From NCBI GenBank assembly GCA_031002005.1, contig CM061919.1, forward strand, positions 34,623,088-34,687,087: a DNA stretch of 64,000 nt. The letters run 5' to 3'. Source of the DNA: Vandiemenella viatica (taxonomy: Eukaryota; Arthropoda; Insecta; Orthoptera; Morabidae). Within the stretch, counting starts at the first letter, position 1, and every line of letters starts with the position of its first letter. Positions 11,663 to 23,813 of this stretch are shown here, in pieces. Below the pieces are notes generated by a model. That model was not told the origin of the DNA. It did no database searches and was given only the letters and a program-made list of their open reading frames with translations. The translations under genes were made by a program, and so were the position numbers.

Positions 11663-12690
11663 TTATTTTAGTTTCAGTGTTTTGTATAGTGTTGGGTGTG
11701 TGAGGTTTGTGTATTCATTTATTATTCGTTTTCCTTCTGTTAGTGCTTTTTGTATATGATAGTTTTCTTGGAATGTTAGTATTTGTGGTTTGTTGTTGTT
11801 TATGGTGAGTATTTGCATGTCAGAGTCAATATTTGTTGGGTGGTGGTTGTGTTCTTGTAAGTGTTCTGCAAATGTTGAATGGTTGTTATATTTTAGAGCT
11901 CTTATATGTTCCTTGTATCTGGTTTCAAATTTTCTGCAAGTTTGTCCAATGTACTGTGCTTCGCATTCATTGCATGTTACTCTGTATATTCCTGAGTTGT
12001 GATATTTATTGGTTTGTGTGTTATTTTTAATGTTTTTGTGTAATGTGTTGTCTGTTCTGAATGCTATTTTTAGTCCCTGTTTTTTGAATATGTTTGGAAT
12101 TTTGTATGTGTCTTTGTTGATGTATGTCATCAAATGCCATTTCTTTCTATTTTGTATTGTATGTGGTGTATTATCTGGAGTTGATCTATTGTGATGTGAT
12201 GATGGCGGGGTATTGTGTGCAGTTTTCTTTATCTGTCTTATAATTTTGTTGTTTAGTTGGTGTATCCTGTGTTCCGTGTGTCCATTTTTGTTGGCTATAT
12301 AGATGATTGTGTTAAGTTCTAGTGTGTAGTTTTCTTTGTTAAGTGGGATTTTGTTCAGTCTGTGGAGCATGTGTCTTATTGCAGATTCTTTTTGGATTTG
12401 TGGATGATTAAAGTCAGTTCCTATTATCATGTCTGTGGTGGTGAGTTTTCTATAAATCTGAAATGAGTGTTGTTGTTTGTGTCTTGTAATGGTTATGTCA
12501 AGGAAGTTTAGTTTATCATTTGTTTCTTTCTCCATTGTGAATTTGACGTTTTTGTGTATAGTGTTGATGTCAGTATGTAATTCTTGTATCCTCTCTTCTG
12601 GTTCATTGACTAGGCAAATAATATCATCAACAAAACGGAGCCAATAGATAATGTTATATCCTTTGTTTTTTACAGTGTTTTGATGATATT
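11663..12690 (-). CDS. Penelope-like RT C-terminus plus GIY-YIG endonuclease (5' truncated)
   Basis: The frame is open on the minus strand from the truncation point near 12,690 to the stop at 11,663; an internal Met lies at 12,535. The catalytic RT motif FVDDIICLV is at about 12,620, followed by LNFLDITITRH, the Penelope-type post-palm segment. The GIY-YIG nuclease comes next: GIYRVTC, then CEAQYIGQTCRKFETRYKEH with its catalytic Tyr, Arg and His, then STFAEHLQEHNHH. The protein would nick target DNA and copy its RNA at telomere-like or internal sites. The N-terminal half of the RT is missing, so the copy is dead, but the remaining ~290 codons have no stop. Antisense Cys/Phe-rich frames are shadows. 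Confidence 0.88.
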
Positions 12691-12787
12691 ATTTGCATAC
12701 AATACATATAAGTTAGATAATAATTCAATCCACTGTACCAAACAATACATAACCTGTTTACAATTTATACATAATTAACAGATAAAA

Positions 12788-12830
12788 CCCGCTGATGATG
12801 CTTCTGCTAAGGAAGTGAAACGCGTACGGG
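12788..12830 (+). ncRNA. hammerhead ribozyme motif (inverted copy)
   Basis: The same fold as the motif at 11,232-11,274, lying in the opposite terminal copy and so on the plus strand. It has CCCG, CTGATGA, GCTTC/GAAGT stem II with loop TGCTAAG, GAAAC, GCGTA and CGGG. The only visible difference between the two copies is one loop base (A versus G), so the whole core has been conserved. Confidence 0.72.
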
Positions 12831-12881
12831 AGACCAATAAATCCAAAAAAGTCAATTGCTTTGGCGTTATTTATTTATTAA

Positions 12882-14100
12882 AACTTAATTTTATTTATGT
12901 TGTGTTTCTTTGCCCTTTTTTTCTTGTAATCTCTGCATGTATATAATTTGAATTTTAACTTTGATATGTAGTGATCAGAATTAAATACGCCATTTCTTAT
13001 TGACACTCGTGTATCTTTTAAAGTTTTCCACACGGTGCAATTGAAATTCACTTAATGTAGGATTTCTAGATTTCTATGTTTTAGCTTTTCGTGATAGTTT
13101 CTTATAGAATTTTGGCCATAACTTCATTTGAAAATTTTAAAAAGAATACTTAATCTCTTTCCCCAAATGCTTTTTAATTGGTATGCCGGAAATTCTCCAG
13201 CTCTGATGATCCTTTCTTAACTTGTTTTGGCATTTTAAACGCCTAATAATGTAATAAATTTTGACGCAGGTATTTTCGATATTTCATTTTCCAAAAGGTC
13301 TCAGAATTCTTCTACATTTTTTGGCTCTGTTCATTATTTTAATGTATTGATGCAAGGCATGGCAGTTTATAAACTGTACTTCTTATTTTTGCATTTAACC
13401 GTTAGAAGAGATATCCTTTCAGAAGCAAATTTGTAATCTATTATTTGTTTTAGCGGCATTTATTTCATTGTTTTAATTGCTTGTTTACCAGAAAAAGTTC
13501 TGTAATTCTTCTTATCCGTAACATTTTCACCGAAAAATTTATTTTCCGGCGCTGTTTGTATTTGAATTTCATTGTTACCTAGAAATAAGAAATTCACATT
13601 TAGGGTACTTTTCAAAAATTTAGTTTACAATGCACTGCATAACGCAATGGTGGATTTATCATCCAAGTTACCACTTGGGGCGGTACTTTCTATTAGCTGA
13701 TTTTCATTCGCCAATTATTGTGTTGTGTTGGTTTGCGAATTAGATTCCAAAATAAATTTGCTTCTTAGTCCGAAATGATTGTATTTCATGGTTAACTCCA
13801 CTAGATCCCTCCGTAATCTCTGCTGTTTACAAATATGATATCTTCCACTTTTGAGACTGTTGATCAGTTGTTATCTGTAGCCCTGAGAAAAGCCCCTCAC
13901 ATCGTACTATCAGCCGAACCAGCTGGATCAAGGTCTTTTTTTTTATTTATTTATTTTAAAGAAGTCTATCATTTACCCTTTGTGCCGGATTGTGAGAGAC
14001 AGAGTCCGGCTTCCGAAACATTGGGACCAGGCTGGGAGGTTCAGTCATAATAATTTAATATTAATATACAGATACATTTACTCCCTGCTATGTAGAATTA
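12882..14100. other. no recognised gene
   Basis: AT-rich sequence. A 71-codon plus-strand frame (13,835-14,050) lacks motifs. There are no terminal repeats or RNA genes I can support. Confidence 0.4.
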
Positions 14101-14252
14101 CACTGAAGAGCCAAAGAAACTGGTACATATGCCTAATATAATAGGGCCCCCGCGAACATACAGAAATGCCGCAACACGACATGGCATGGACTCGACTAAT
14201 GTCTGAAGGAGTGTTGGAGGGAATTGAAACCATACATCCTACAGGCCTTTGA

Positions 14253-15170
14253 TTAAATCCGTAAGAGTACGAGGGGGTAGAGATCTCTTCTGAACGGCAC
14301 ATTCGAGGTATCCCAGATATGCTCAATAATGTTCATGTCTGGGGAGTTTGGTGGCCGGCGGAGGTGTTTAAGCTCAGAAGAGTGTTCCTGGAGCCACTCT
14401 ATAGCAATTCTGAACGTGTGGGGCATTGCATAGTCTTTCTGGAATTGCCCAAGTCTGTTGGAATGCACAAAGGACTTGAATTGATGCAGGTGATCAGCGA
14501 GGATGCGTACGATGTTTCGTTGAATGGTTCGCACGCTGACATTTGTTAATGGTCCAGCATTGAAATCCGAAGCATTTTTCGGAAGGGTTGCAGAGTCGTA
14601 TCCAGACGTATCAGGGGTCCCATGTCACTTCAACGGCACACGCCCCACACCAATACAGAACCTCCACCAACTTGAACAGTCCCCTGCTGACATGCAGGGT
14701 CAATGAATTCATCAGGTTTTCTCCATACCCTTGATACAATTGGAAACGAGACTCGTCAGACCAGGCAACATGTTTCCAATCATCAACAGTCCAATGTAGG
14801 TGTTGACTGGGCAAGGGTACACGAGTGGGCCTTCGGCTCAGAAAGCCCATATCGATGTTGTTTCGTTGAATTGTTCGCATGCTGACACCTGTTAATGGCC
14901 CAGCATTAAAATCAACAGCAATTTTCGGAAGGGTTGCACTTCTGTCATGTTGAACGATTCTCTTCAGTCGTTATTGGTCTTTTTCTTGCAGGATCTTTTT
15001 CCGGCCGCAGCGATGTCGGAGATTTGACGTTTCACTGGATTCCCGATATTCACGGTACACTCGTGAAATGGTCGTACTGGAAATCTCTACCTCATCGCTA
15101 CCTTGGAGATACTGTGTCCCATCTCTCGTACGCCGGCTATAACACCACGTTCAAACTCACTTAAATCGTG
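14253..15170 (-). pseudogene. Tc1 transposase, broken, with internal duplication
   Basis: From the N-terminus (right) to the C-terminus (left), the helix-turn-helix region lies at 15,170-14,940. MRTIQRN and RRPTRVPL follow, then HVAWSDESRFQLYQGYGEN with the first catalytic Asp (~14,740). C-terminally, a separate frame has WLQEHSSELKH and PPNSPDMNIIEHIWD. The middle Asp motif is damaged: the QQDN-type box reads QKDYAMPH. A copy of the MRTIQRN-encoding segment sits a second time at 14,510-14,597, in the middle of the catalytic region, which destroys the frame. Confidence 0.85.
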
Positions 15171-15177
15171 ATAAGCT

Positions 15178-15414
15178 TTTTTTTCCAGCTTTACGCCTCG
15201 TCGACGACTAAGGTCATTAGTGGCGGGATGGGATTGGGGCAAGGAATTGGAAGGAATTCGGCCATGGCCTTTTTTGAAGGAAGCATCCCGGCATTCGCCT
15301 GGAGTGATTTGGGGAAACTATGGAAAACCCAAATCTGGATGCCCGGACGGGGATTCGAACCCGCGTCCTCCGAATGCGAGGCCAGAACGTTAACCGTTCA
15401 CCCACCACGCTCGG
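15178..15414 (-). repeat. full-length SINE inserted in the Tc1 element
   Basis: On the minus strand the copy starts ACCGAGCGTGGTGGGTG and carries a perfect B box GGTTCGAATCC. It continues through CCAAATCACTCCAGGCG and GGCCATGGCCGAATTC, and ends in a short A tail. It is flanked by a perfect 12-bp target duplication, TCGTGATAAGCT, at 15,166-15,177 and 15,415-15,426. This is the best-preserved member here and is useful as the family reference. Confidence 0.95.
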
Positions 15415-15579
15415 TCGTGATAAGCTGCCATTGTATCAGCAGTAATCGATCTAACGGCTGCGCCAGACACCTGTTGTTTTATATTGGCGTTGCCGACTGC
15501 AGCGCCATACTCTGAGTGTTCACATATCTCTGTGTTTGCATACGCATGCCTATACCAGTTTCTTTGGCTCTTCAATGTA

Positions 15580-16279
15580 TGGGGTAAACGTGTTCGATTA
15601 CTGTAGCGGATTTTGAATCTGATGAGCACATACTGCATGATTTTTGTATTTTACAACTACACATTTCTCAATGTTTGTTGGATTAAAACTAAGTTTAAAA
15701 GCCGTTTCGCATGGAATGAGATGATATGGTTAATTTTTAGCCATTTCAGTCTTATATCAATCTGTTACAGTAATTCTCTTGAGAGGATCGTACAGTTGTA
15801 CAGATGGATTCAGATATATGTTAGAGGATTTTGGCATGATAATCCATACTTCTTTCTTTTGTGAGAAGTATGTGTTATCAGTTGTACAAATTATGTACAT
15901 ATTTATAATCACATTATTAGCGATTGTAGTTAGTTACTTATTTTTTGTCGTTTAGGCACCAGCCAACTAGGAAAATAAAGAACGTGTCGGGTGCACAGAT
16001 TTCGGCCACTAACAGCGATGATCGAAGTGATATGGTAAATTATGTGCTACACGAACGATATTAGCTAGGCATACACACACACATTTGTGCGCCAGCAATT
16101 CCGTGGCGATCCATATAGACGATAAAATGTGTGTGTTAATTGTCTAACGACGAGCCGCATCACAAGCCAAATAACAATCGTTACATATTTGAACGTGGCG
16201 AGCATGCGCAACGTCACACAGATATCTCACTTAACAATTTACTCGCGGCAGATAAGACTTGGTTAGAGTCTAACAAGTG
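15580..16279. other. no recognised gene
   Basis: The frame 15,613-15,864 (+) has no recognisable domain. The rest is AT-rich without repeats I can name. Confidence 0.4.
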
Positions 16280-16800
16280 AGATGAGCAGAGAATTCGTAG
16301 CTCATTTAATTCTGACATATCGGCAAGTAACATACTCCATTCTGAAAGGTGAAACCAAAAGAGTATGCAAACAGAAGTTTAAAAAAATTAGGATATAGTG
16401 CATTGTTAGAGGTTTGTGAGAAATATAATATAAAAGTTGATAGTGCATTAATAAAAAAAAGAAAATCCACTCTTTGAGGAGTACTTTTTGGAAGAAATTA
16501 TTAAAAAATGAAAATTTGACAAGAAGTGGAATAGGCGAAGACAAAATCTATAAAACTAATTTACGATATTACTACGACTTACTACTGTTTATGAGAGATC
16601 AACACGAACCAATGGACAGTATCAGCAACATAGGAAGCCCAAATTATGAAGGGGAAGATGTATCTGCGCATTTATGTAATACTAAAGAAATCGAAGAAAA
16701 TCCTTTTAAAATAGTACAAGTAGCAGTATATGATCGTGCTTATAATCTTCCTGCAACAACTTTTTTTGTCATACTGTCCGTTTCTTTTTCTTTTTTACAG
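16280..16800 (+). pseudogene. MADF-domain protein relic
   Basis: The 110-codon frame 16,474-16,806 begins with a Ser/Lys-rich helix followed by YYYDLLLFMRDQ, the C-terminal half of a MADF (Myb/SANT-like) DNA-binding domain. Upstream, about 16,285-16,470, the first half appears in shifted frames (EFVAHLILTYRQ, LLEVCEKYN-like), with stops between. MADF proteins occur as host transcription factors and as accessory proteins of PIF/Harbinger transposons. The absence of neighbouring exons and the frameshifts favour a mobile or retroposed relic. Confidence 0.55.
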
Positions 16801-16806
16801 CTCTAA

Positions 16807-17877
16807 TATAAGGTGCTGAACGAATAAATACATTTTTTTTGTGTACAACTTAAAAACATGATTCTTTTCAATATCTTCACGTCGCTTGTAACATAACCTC
16901 ACTGCACTTGGCTCGCGATGTTTTGGAATTCCCAGTGAGGCGCGAGCCAGGAAATCATGACCGATAAATCCGTAGACGACTACCATAAACACAACAATTT
17001 GAGCGCGGCAAGCCAAATGAACGACTAATATGTGGAACTGATGTTCCTGTGTATGGGCTCTGACAAGTACAGACTCGTCGCGAGAATATCCGCGCGTATA
17101 TGTTTGGCGAGCTTACTCGCGCGCAAATGTTTGTGTAAGGGTAGCTATTCTCATACTCCTAATTGCGGTAGGAATTTAACCGAATGCTCAACCAACTTCA
17201 AAGAATATTCCAGGCTTCCGAATACAGTTGCCGAAAACACTATTTTTGTCAGTGGGCGCTGAGTGAAATATGTATAAATATAAAAACCAATATACCCACA
17301 CACTGTTGCATATACAAATACACCTCGCCACGTACCAAATAACTCAGGCAAATGTACTAAACCACAAATAGATTTAGACAAAAATAACACATTTCAGCAC
17401 CAAAGCACATATAGCAGGCACGAACTGTCTCATAAGTTGTTAAATATCTCTCTTCCAAGGCAAAACAAAGATAAATGAAACCACAGGTGAAGGCACAAAC
17501 TCACCAACACAACATATACAAAATTCGTACACAGGCACAACTTCGTAGAAAGCAAATCTCTCAAAGACTGATATAGTGACGTTGTACATCTTAAGAAAAG
17601 CTGGGTGAACAAAGTGTACTTTTAACTGAATGACATTGTACTAGCGATTCGCTGTTCAAACAATGCATTGACGTGCTTTAGTAGCTCTATCATTTACGAG
17701 CAGTATGTGACGACAACAATGACATCGTAAGAACAATTAATTCAAATGACTGATGTATGAAGATTGTACAAAGATCCTAACGATGACTTATGAAATTCTG
17801 GAGCAGTAAACTAGTAATAAGAATAAAATTTTCTACCACGCATGCCCAACAAGAGGCAAAATATTTACTACGGAAGG

Positions 17878-17908
<31 letters not shown>

Positions 17909-18984
17909 GTAATACAGAGACTAATCATAACTTACCGAATTTTTTGATGAAGTTACAGTTTGCCACCGTACAAATTATTACTCAAGAAAAATAAATTTAA
18001 CTTTTTCTTTTATTAAACTACATATATTTATATATATACTCGAGATCGAGTAGTATGGTTTCCAAGCAGAATGCCTCTTCGTCTATGGATCCGAAGGTGA
18101 CTGAAGTCCCATTCGAGAAGCACACACCTTACCGCAATGATGACAAGGATTCCCGGGAGGGACAACCGAGAGGCTGCCATTTTTCATCAGCTGTTCATTT
18201 TCTTTCCTGCGTTGCCTCTTCTCATTTGAGGACCTACGGTGATTATCTTCAAATAAGATCCTTCCATTACGAACAAGTGACCTGCAGGATGAACTGTCAA
18301 GGGCAGTTGTTATGAAGATACTACATAAACGAATGCATTATAAGCGCTATTATCTATAAAGATGGTGCTTTTTCTTCATTACAGGTATTGTAATGTCTCT
18401 CCTGTCATCAAAACCAGTAATTTTACAATCGGGCGGACATAATGACTTAGTTCCACAAATACTCTTAGATAACAGAGTCACTTCTGCTCATGTATCAACT
18501 AACAAATAGCACTGTATACCACTTATGCTGATATTTAAAACTAAATTTGCCACTTGTGATTTGTGGGTTTGCCCAGGGTACCCTCATTACTGGAGGCGTT
18601 ACACTGTGGCATTGCAGACCGCTTCCACCAGCCTAGGTGGGCTCTTCCTGTATAGTCACCTGTTGGCTTACATTTGACCTGCTCTTACGTCACAGCACGC
18701 TCATTGAAAATTTAGTGTATACATTGCACGAAATGGAATGGAAAGTTCACGATAATTGACACGTTAGCACCAAATTCCACTGCAATCGGCGCTTGTTATA
18801 GGGTTTAAAAAAGTGCAGGCGATAACAGTTTAAACAGCTTAGCAATTTTACGGATAAATTATTTTCAATGAAGGGAAACTGTAGGTGCCTACTGTACTGA
18901 TTATACTGCGAAGAGTGAAAGGAGTGTTGACTGATACAGTAAACGTGTAGTGTTGTATTATTCGAGATTGGAATACAAAGAATT
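16807..18984. other. no recognised gene; T29 tract at 17,880-17,908
   Basis: The region contains a 29-nt T homopolymer and several short frames without motifs, for example 18,055-18,315 (+). I see no TIRs or RNA genes. Confidence 0.4.
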
Positions 18985-19055
18985 AAGATTGGTGCTTAGC
19001 ACCCTCTGCCACCAACAATGTTTGTGAATTGCAGAGTATGGATGTAGATGTAGAT
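18985..19055 (+). repeat. 3' tail of a LINE
   Basis: GCACCCTCTGCCACCAACAA, GTGAATTGCAGAGTATG and then GATGTAGATGTAGAT match the 3' end of the plus-strand LINE at 29,866-29,930. Only the tail remains. Confidence 0.7.
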
Positions 19056-19194
19056 TATGTTTATTAATTGTCTTGGACTTTTGTAAACTCACATAGTCTC
19101 CAATGTCACAGCCTAAACCACCGAAGAAAAGGTCGACAAAGCAATATATGAGTTAAGGTTAATCATGTTTCAATATCAGACTAGTTATCGTCTT

Positions 19195-19425
19195 CAATAC
19201 GAATAGTATCAACGATATCAGGGTTGCTTGTAAAAAAATATATCCCTAATGGAAGAGTATATTTCTCATAGTGAATCAGCTCTTTGCCAACCTACTCAAC
19301 GGAAGTTTCTACCAACGACGATAAAACTTTTCAGTTTGTAACCTGCCTTTTCCGCCTGACTTTAAAGTAGATTTCTCCCAGTTAATGGTACTTTAAAATC
19401 ACCACCCATGATCAATATACACTGC
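19195..19425 (-). pseudogene. LINE endonuclease fragment
   Basis: On the minus strand this matches, with many changes, the endonuclease segment of the LINE at 31,560-31,790. Both carry the ATATCAGG-TTGCTT block, the CCGCC-ACTT block and ATCA-CCCA-GATCAA. It is a decayed fragment of the same family. Confidence 0.65.
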
Positions 19426-20250
19426 CTGGCAAAAAAAAAGCCAAGCACCCAGAAGGTAGGAGGAAGAAAATGAATCTTCGCGGATTTAGAGCGTCTGTGA
19501 CGTTGTTTCAGTGTGTCAGTGACTATAAAATGGAGTAAAATTTACAAATAACTTGGCATCATGATCCTAATTGTCAATATGAAAATTGCACCCTCTCTGG
19601 CCTCGATGAGTGCACTGATTCTGTTTGAAAGGGTATCAAAAGCCGTTATAAGCTCTTCTTAGGCCAACTGACTCACAGCTGTTGTAGTAGGTGGTTCTCA
19701 GTAACCTGCATACTGGCACTTGGACGGAGTTAGTCCTACACATGTTCTTTTGAGGACAGGTCTGAGAATTTCGCGGGGCACTGGAGTATCTCAGCATCAT
19801 GCAGGCAGTTCATAGAGACACGTGCTGCGTGTCAACGAACATTTTTTTTTTGAAAAATAGCACAACGACAATGTCGCATGAGAAGTTACACATAAGGATG
19901 CAGGAGTCCGTGACGTACCGTTGTGCCGTCAGAGGTACCTCAATCTCTATTAGCCATGACTCAATGGCTTCCCACACCTTGGTGACAGGAGTAACACTAC
20001 TTTCCTTCTCCAGAACACTGGTAGAATGGGACCCTCCCCGGGTCGGCACCATACTCACCGACGATGTTCATCCGAGGTAGTGAGGTACCGTTATTAATCA
20101 ATAACTACAATGCGACGCCATTAATCAGTGGTACATCCTTCCCAGTCAACACACCACACCAAACGCAGTTGTTTGTACTGTGGTTTCAATGACAGTACTC
20201 TGAGCACATATCAGTCTCTGGTAATTACTTGCATTTTCATACTTCATACT
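19426..20250 (-). pseudogene. second Tc1-family transposase relic
   Basis: The 82-codon minus-strand frame 20,058-19,810 includes VTKVWEAIESWLIEIEVPLTAQRYVTD, which corresponds to the region between the first and second Asp of Tc1 transposases (VWGAI and LTAQRYVxD). An inverted-end-like CACTGCCTGGCAAAAAAA lies at 19,422. This family is distinct from the 14.1-kb Tc1. Frameshifts and a T-run (19,843-19,851) break it. Confidence 0.65.
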
Positions 20251-22970
20251 TTCATGCTGCATCCTTTGTGAATGGGACGATAACTAATAGAAAGCATTTT
20301 GATGATAGTTTCCAAATTTACGTTTTCTCATGATATTTCATTGGTTCATTTTCAGCATTTATCTTCTCCTTATGATCTTGAATTATGTCCAACCTTTCTT
20401 TCGCCCATCACGTTAACATTTAGAAATTAATGGAATACCTGTGCTTCTCTTCTCTCATCACTTGTTCAAAATACATGCATTTACACTATTTTTATCAATA
20501 AAGAATAGGTTATCTAAATGTTTATGAAATGGTGTTATCTGTTACCTCCTGATGCCACAAATCGACCTCCCAAATGCTTGAAGCTTCTTACAAAAGATCT
20601 TAATGCGAGTCGAGACCTTATTGCGGCCAGGAAACACACCAAACTCTTCTCGGGACTGTCCTGATAAAACCAGACTGACACTCGTACCAAATACTCGTCT
20701 GTGTATCAAACGAGATCATCGACAGTACATCCTTCGTCGAGAAGAATTGTCGGAAACATTTTTGCAAATAACTTATAAACATCCAGTGGCAAATTAAAAT
20801 TTTAAATTCATATAGTCTCCATTATCATCGTGGAAAGTAATGGTATCCACCCGCGGCAAAGGCGAAACTTGCGGCCACTTCAAAACAATCCCTCTAACTA
20901 CTGGGGCCAAAATGCATTTAATTTTTTACTGTAGGGTTTGGTATATTCGTTAGTATAATGCGACTAGTTTGGTTCCTGGTAATTTTATCATGTCAAATGC
21001 AAACACAATACATGTTAAGAGTAGTAATAGGAATATTTATTATGCAGGTATGTGCACTATTAGCGTGAACGGAGCACAAAGTTTGCGAAGAGCATTGATA
21101 TCTTCCTAGCTCCCAGGGAGCCCCTATCACATAACACGGCAGACTGCGAGACGTTGTTTTTAATAGCGCTGATAATTGTGCGTGTGGAAACTAATTTGAG
21201 GGATATGTTGCGTATGGCGGTGTATCAGGTTCGCTCATTCAACCCTACGCCGGGCTTCTATTGTACCGCCAGGAAAATGCTGCAGATGGGAAAGTTGGCG
21301 ACAAGGTCCCACGGTGCGCAGGACACGAAACAGGGTCGTCGTCCATTTGAGCGCTCTCCTCTCCTCGCCGCTAGATTGGTCGTTAACCTATAATCCGCGC
21401 CCGCGCCTTGGGACAGGACCAGCGCCGCCGCTTCAGTACGCGCCGGCTTCAAAACGGAAAAGAGATGTCTCGAAAATTTGTGTTCTCCATTTTGTAATAG
21501 CTCTCCTCTTATAATGGACACCAAATAATGTGGTCTTTTTCCTGCCCCCCCATACGTCTGTTCTTCTGTTCGGGGGTGTCCTCATCAAAACCAGTCGGTT
21601 AGACGAATCGTGAAGATTTTGACAGTTTATTCTTCTGATAACTTCTAGATTGAAGTCTTACCGCGTAGCTGATAAGATTTTCCCAGTTTCGTACTGATAA
21701 TAGTTCAAGAGCATCAAACATAACTTTATAGTCATTAATAGAAAGTTTTTCACAAACTGATAGCAATGAGTCCTGTGGTTAACAAATTGAAATAAAAATC
21801 AACGCAGCTAGAATCACTGGGTGCAGCATATGCTGCTGGACGTATCGCACATATCTCGGCGGAGCAACACTGGAACCAATCAAACACGCGGCTATAAGCA
21901 ATTCAGCGTCTAGCAACATGATCGTGCCAAATTTCATTAACTATTAATTTTATTTCTACAGGGATTATAAATGTGTCAGTCTTTCACGGTGTCTTCCCCA
22001 GTGGCACCAGGGCTCAGCAGTGCGAGATGTGTCTCTTGCCTGGGATACTTCCTCTGAAAGTGATCAGATGTCCATTTTGTAACAGTACCGACTCGATTTC
22101 AACCAGGCCAGACCACAGGACGAAGTCCTCTAATGGAGGTCTGCGTCGTTATGAAGACACTGATGGACGGAGGTTGCTTGCGTCTGATTTGTGTGCGTGG
22201 GTGTTGGATGCAAGTGGAGGAAAATGTATGCGGATGAATTGAAGGAGACAACTTGCATGCCTCCTCTTTTAATCGTCGCTTTAATGTCATGTTTACAGAA
22301 ATCTACTAGCAAAATATATGCAATATATGTGCTAAGCAGCGTCATCTGGTCGCTTGCAGGTCACATCTGTGCACGACAGGGCCACTCTCACGTTTGCCGG
22401 TAGCAGCGTGTGGCAATATGGTTGCTCACTCCTATGAGTTAAGTCCTTCGTGGCCATCGGTGGCTAACATACAACTCTCCTGAGATCGCCAATTCATTTA
22501 GAAAGTAAAATTTTGTGGTAAAATACTCTTATATCATATTTTCTGTAGGCACAAATCTTGTTGATACGGGTATTGGCTCCAGGGTATGGATAGCTTCAAA
22601 CTAGTGCCAACGAGTCACAGGGCCTCTATTTTTATAAAAACATACTGGTGTAACGCACACTTCGAGATAGCGAAGGCTTCCTTCCGTGTCCTGTGTTTTC
22701 TTCTACGGCTCTAACAAAAGTGGCGATTTCTTAGATAACTTCATACCACTGATAAATCTCATGCAACTCGATACGTATCAGAAAGTTCAAAGTCGCTCTC
22801 ATAATACTGCGGCATGTGACACAGACCCAATATTGATGTTTTTGTTTTTATTCTGGTTTTTAGGGTGCGTCGCTGACCAGGTCATATGCTCCCTAAAACG
22901 TACTGAGAAGTGCAGCTGCAGGAAACAAAAAGTTATCGAAAAGATAACGGACCCCATTCTCGCGCCTGCC
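20251..22970. other. no recognised gene; GC-rich block at 21.15-21.45 kb
   Basis: 21,230-21,450 is CpG-rich with overlapping open frames on both strands (21,154-21,393 +, 21,524-21,258 -), which is what GC-rich DNA gives by chance. It could be a promoter/CpG island or an old LTR. The remaining sequence shows no domain. Confidence 0.35.
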
Positions 22971-23090
22971 ATTCTGGAGGGCGAAGGTTCATTTCCTCGT
23001 CCGTCCATTCAGATTTCGGTTTTCTATGGTTTCCCCAAATAACTCCCATCATCTCCTGTCTCTGACTACCAAGACGTCGACGAAACAAAT
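22971..23090 (+). repeat. SINE fragment
   Basis: TCCGTCCATTCAGATTT, GGTTTTCTATGGTTTCCCC and ACGTCGACGA resemble the 3' body of the SINE family. The tRNA-like head is missing. Confidence 0.5.
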
Positions 23091-23813
23091 AATTAAAAAT
23101 CTAAAAAATTCCAAGTACCTGTAACGAGGAGATCAGGAGATGGAATAAGTAGGTACCAAATTTTTCTTAAACCAATAGTTGCAGGGATACAAATGTCGAT
23201 AAAGTAGACTACAAAATTCCATAGAGGGTTAAGATGTATAGATGTATTGTGCTTTGTCATGTGTAGATACTTTACAACTAAAACAGATTTCACAAAGATG
23301 CGGAATGAAATTTCATCTTTCAACTAATCGTAAAATCTGAAAGTGTATGGGAGAGATTATATGTTTACACTCACACGACAACACGATTCTACTGGGAGTT
23401 TTCTGTTTTAACTTGAAATTCAAATCCTATTTAATATTCTTTTTTTCTTTATCGCAGATGTCATTAGAGACATTAGCGGCTACTAATTGAAACAAACATC
23501 GTTATGACCTTTTGAAGGCACCGTCCCGCCATTAGCTTAGAGTTATTTCGGGAAAGCATGGATGCTTGGACCAGCGTTCAAACTCCAAAACAGAAACCTA
23601 ATGTTTACCATCATTCACTAAGATCAGTTAGTTTTCTTTCTGTTTTGATTAAAGAAACAATTGTTGTATATATACTCAGTTCCTGACAACTGCAAAATAA
23701 TATAAACATTCCATAACAGCCTGCGACGTGAGGTCACACATTGACGTTTTACCAGCTTCTCCATTCCAGTAAAATCAACTAGAGCAAAAAATCATAACCC
23801 GCTTTACGAAACG
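23091..23813. other. no recognised gene
   Basis: AT-rich spacer up to the left end of the long-inverted-repeat element. Confidence 0.4.

Larger units (their letters stand above)
11181..12881 (-). mobile_element. Penelope-like element with inverted terminal copies
   Basis: A 5'-truncated Penelope-like ORF on the minus strand is bracketed by about 175-bp inverted copies, 11,181-11,355 and 12,706-12,881. The copies share TAATAAATAAATAACGCC at the outer edge and GTTTGGTACAGTGGA towards the inside. Penelope elements are known for such terminal copies in direct or inverted orientation, and for hammerhead motifs inside them. Both features are visible here. Confidence 0.88.
14101..15577 (-). mobile_element. 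full-length Tc1-like element with TA duplication
   Basis: The ends are inverted repeats: CACTGAAGAGCCAAAGAAACTGG at left (14,101-14,123) and its near-exact complement ending CTTCAATG at 15,577. TA lies outside each (14,099-14,100 and 15,578-15,579). The length, about 1.24 kb after removing the nested SINE, fits Tc1. The transposase is broken. Confidence 0.9.

Noticed and set aside
11312..12194. Several Cys/Phe/Val-rich plus-strand frames, membrane-protein-like
   Set aside because: They are antisense to the Penelope-like RT/GIY-YIG frame. The hydrophobicity comes from reading complementary A-rich codons.
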